Assembly (NCBI RefSeq): GCF_001625305.1
Contig: NW_017803268.1
Location: 275,889-339,888, forward strand
Length of the DNA stretch: 64,000 nucleotides
Direction of reading: 5' to 3'
Origin: Branchiostoma belcheri
Taxonomy: Eukaryota; Chordata; Leptocardii; Amphioxiformes; Branchiostomatidae
Position 1 is the first letter of the stretch; every line of letters starts with the position of its first letter. Positions 63,880 to 64,000 of this stretch are shown piece by piece. A program made the translations under genes and the position numbers. The notes under the pieces are model-generated. The model was not told where the DNA came from and did not search any database. It saw nothing but the letters and a program-made list of their open reading frames with translations.

Positions 63880-64000
63880 TCGCCGCTCGACGTCGTCGCC
63901 CTATGGGAGCTACCGCCGCCCGCCGAGCCGGGGTCGCTACTCCACCGGCACGGGCAGGAGAAGTCAGCGGTCGGCCTCCACGCCTCCGCGGCAGAAGACG
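63880..64000 (+). CDS. Partial exon, Arg/Ser/Pro-rich, cut by window end
   Basis: After an acceptor (TTTTTGTGCAG, ending 63879) the sequence becomes abruptly GC- and CpG-rich and stays open to the window end in all three frames. The frame beginning at 63881 reads RRSTSSPYGSYRRPP...GRRSQRSASTPPRQK, a low-complexity basic tail of the kind found in disordered proteins. The other frames give Pro- or Ala/Arg-rich strings. The gene cannot be named from 121 bases. Confidence 0.5.

Overview
This is eukaryotic nuclear DNA from an intron-rich, repeat-laden animal genome. The main gene is an ortholog of diacylglycerol lipase alpha whose protein can be followed exon by exon. The overall character (compact introns, many TIR mini-elements, tRNA-derived SINEs, frequent TACATGTA strings) fits an invertebrate deuterostome, most likely a cephalochordate such as Branchiostoma. 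That species assignment is inference, not proof.

Layout. Positions 1-10.6 kb hold no recognisable gene; they carry DNA-transposon-like elements, tandem repeats and hairpins. From about 10.6 kb to 40.3 kb on the + strand lies one gene for a sn-1-specific diacylglycerol lipase (DAGL alpha type). I resolve 18 coding exons with GT..AG boundaries and consistent phases, giving 1026 residues. The protein has four membrane spans, a Cys-rich insertion, an alpha/beta-hydrolase core with a GHSLG nucleophile motif, and a long regulatory tail. Its introns contain SINEs, a broken LINE reverse-transcriptase fragment, TIR elements and many perfect or near-perfect hairpins. Three separate partial exon duplications are visible in the gene: a copy of the 3' end of exon 2, a possible alternative TM4 exon, and a triplicated 3' splice site at exon 9. 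The protein ends in ETDV, a textbook class I PDZ ligand.

From 40.3 to 45.4 kb there is a 2.6 kb foldback element and a tandemly duplicated dispersed repeat. On the minus strand, 48.0 to 45.4 kb encodes a 385-residue protein in five exons. It has a PDZ-like domain between two acidic Ser/Asp/Glu minisatellite-encoded tracts. I do not recognise it as a named gene.

From about 60 kb down to about 50.7 kb there may be a second minus-strand gene. It would have a 5' exon near 59.9 kb, a tandem array of untranslated exon-like units (57.35-58.73 kb) and a two-exon reading frame for an 83-residue single-pass membrane protein. This model is tentative. Its long intron contains two large palindromic elements, a 113-bp tandem array and a LINE tail. 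The window ends inside an Arg/Ser-rich exon (63880 onward) of a + strand gene.

The DAGL product would make 2-arachidonoylglycerol, the main endocannabinoid in vertebrates. A PDZ-like protein gene lies beside an enzyme ending in a PDZ ligand. This may be coincidence, but it is directly testable.
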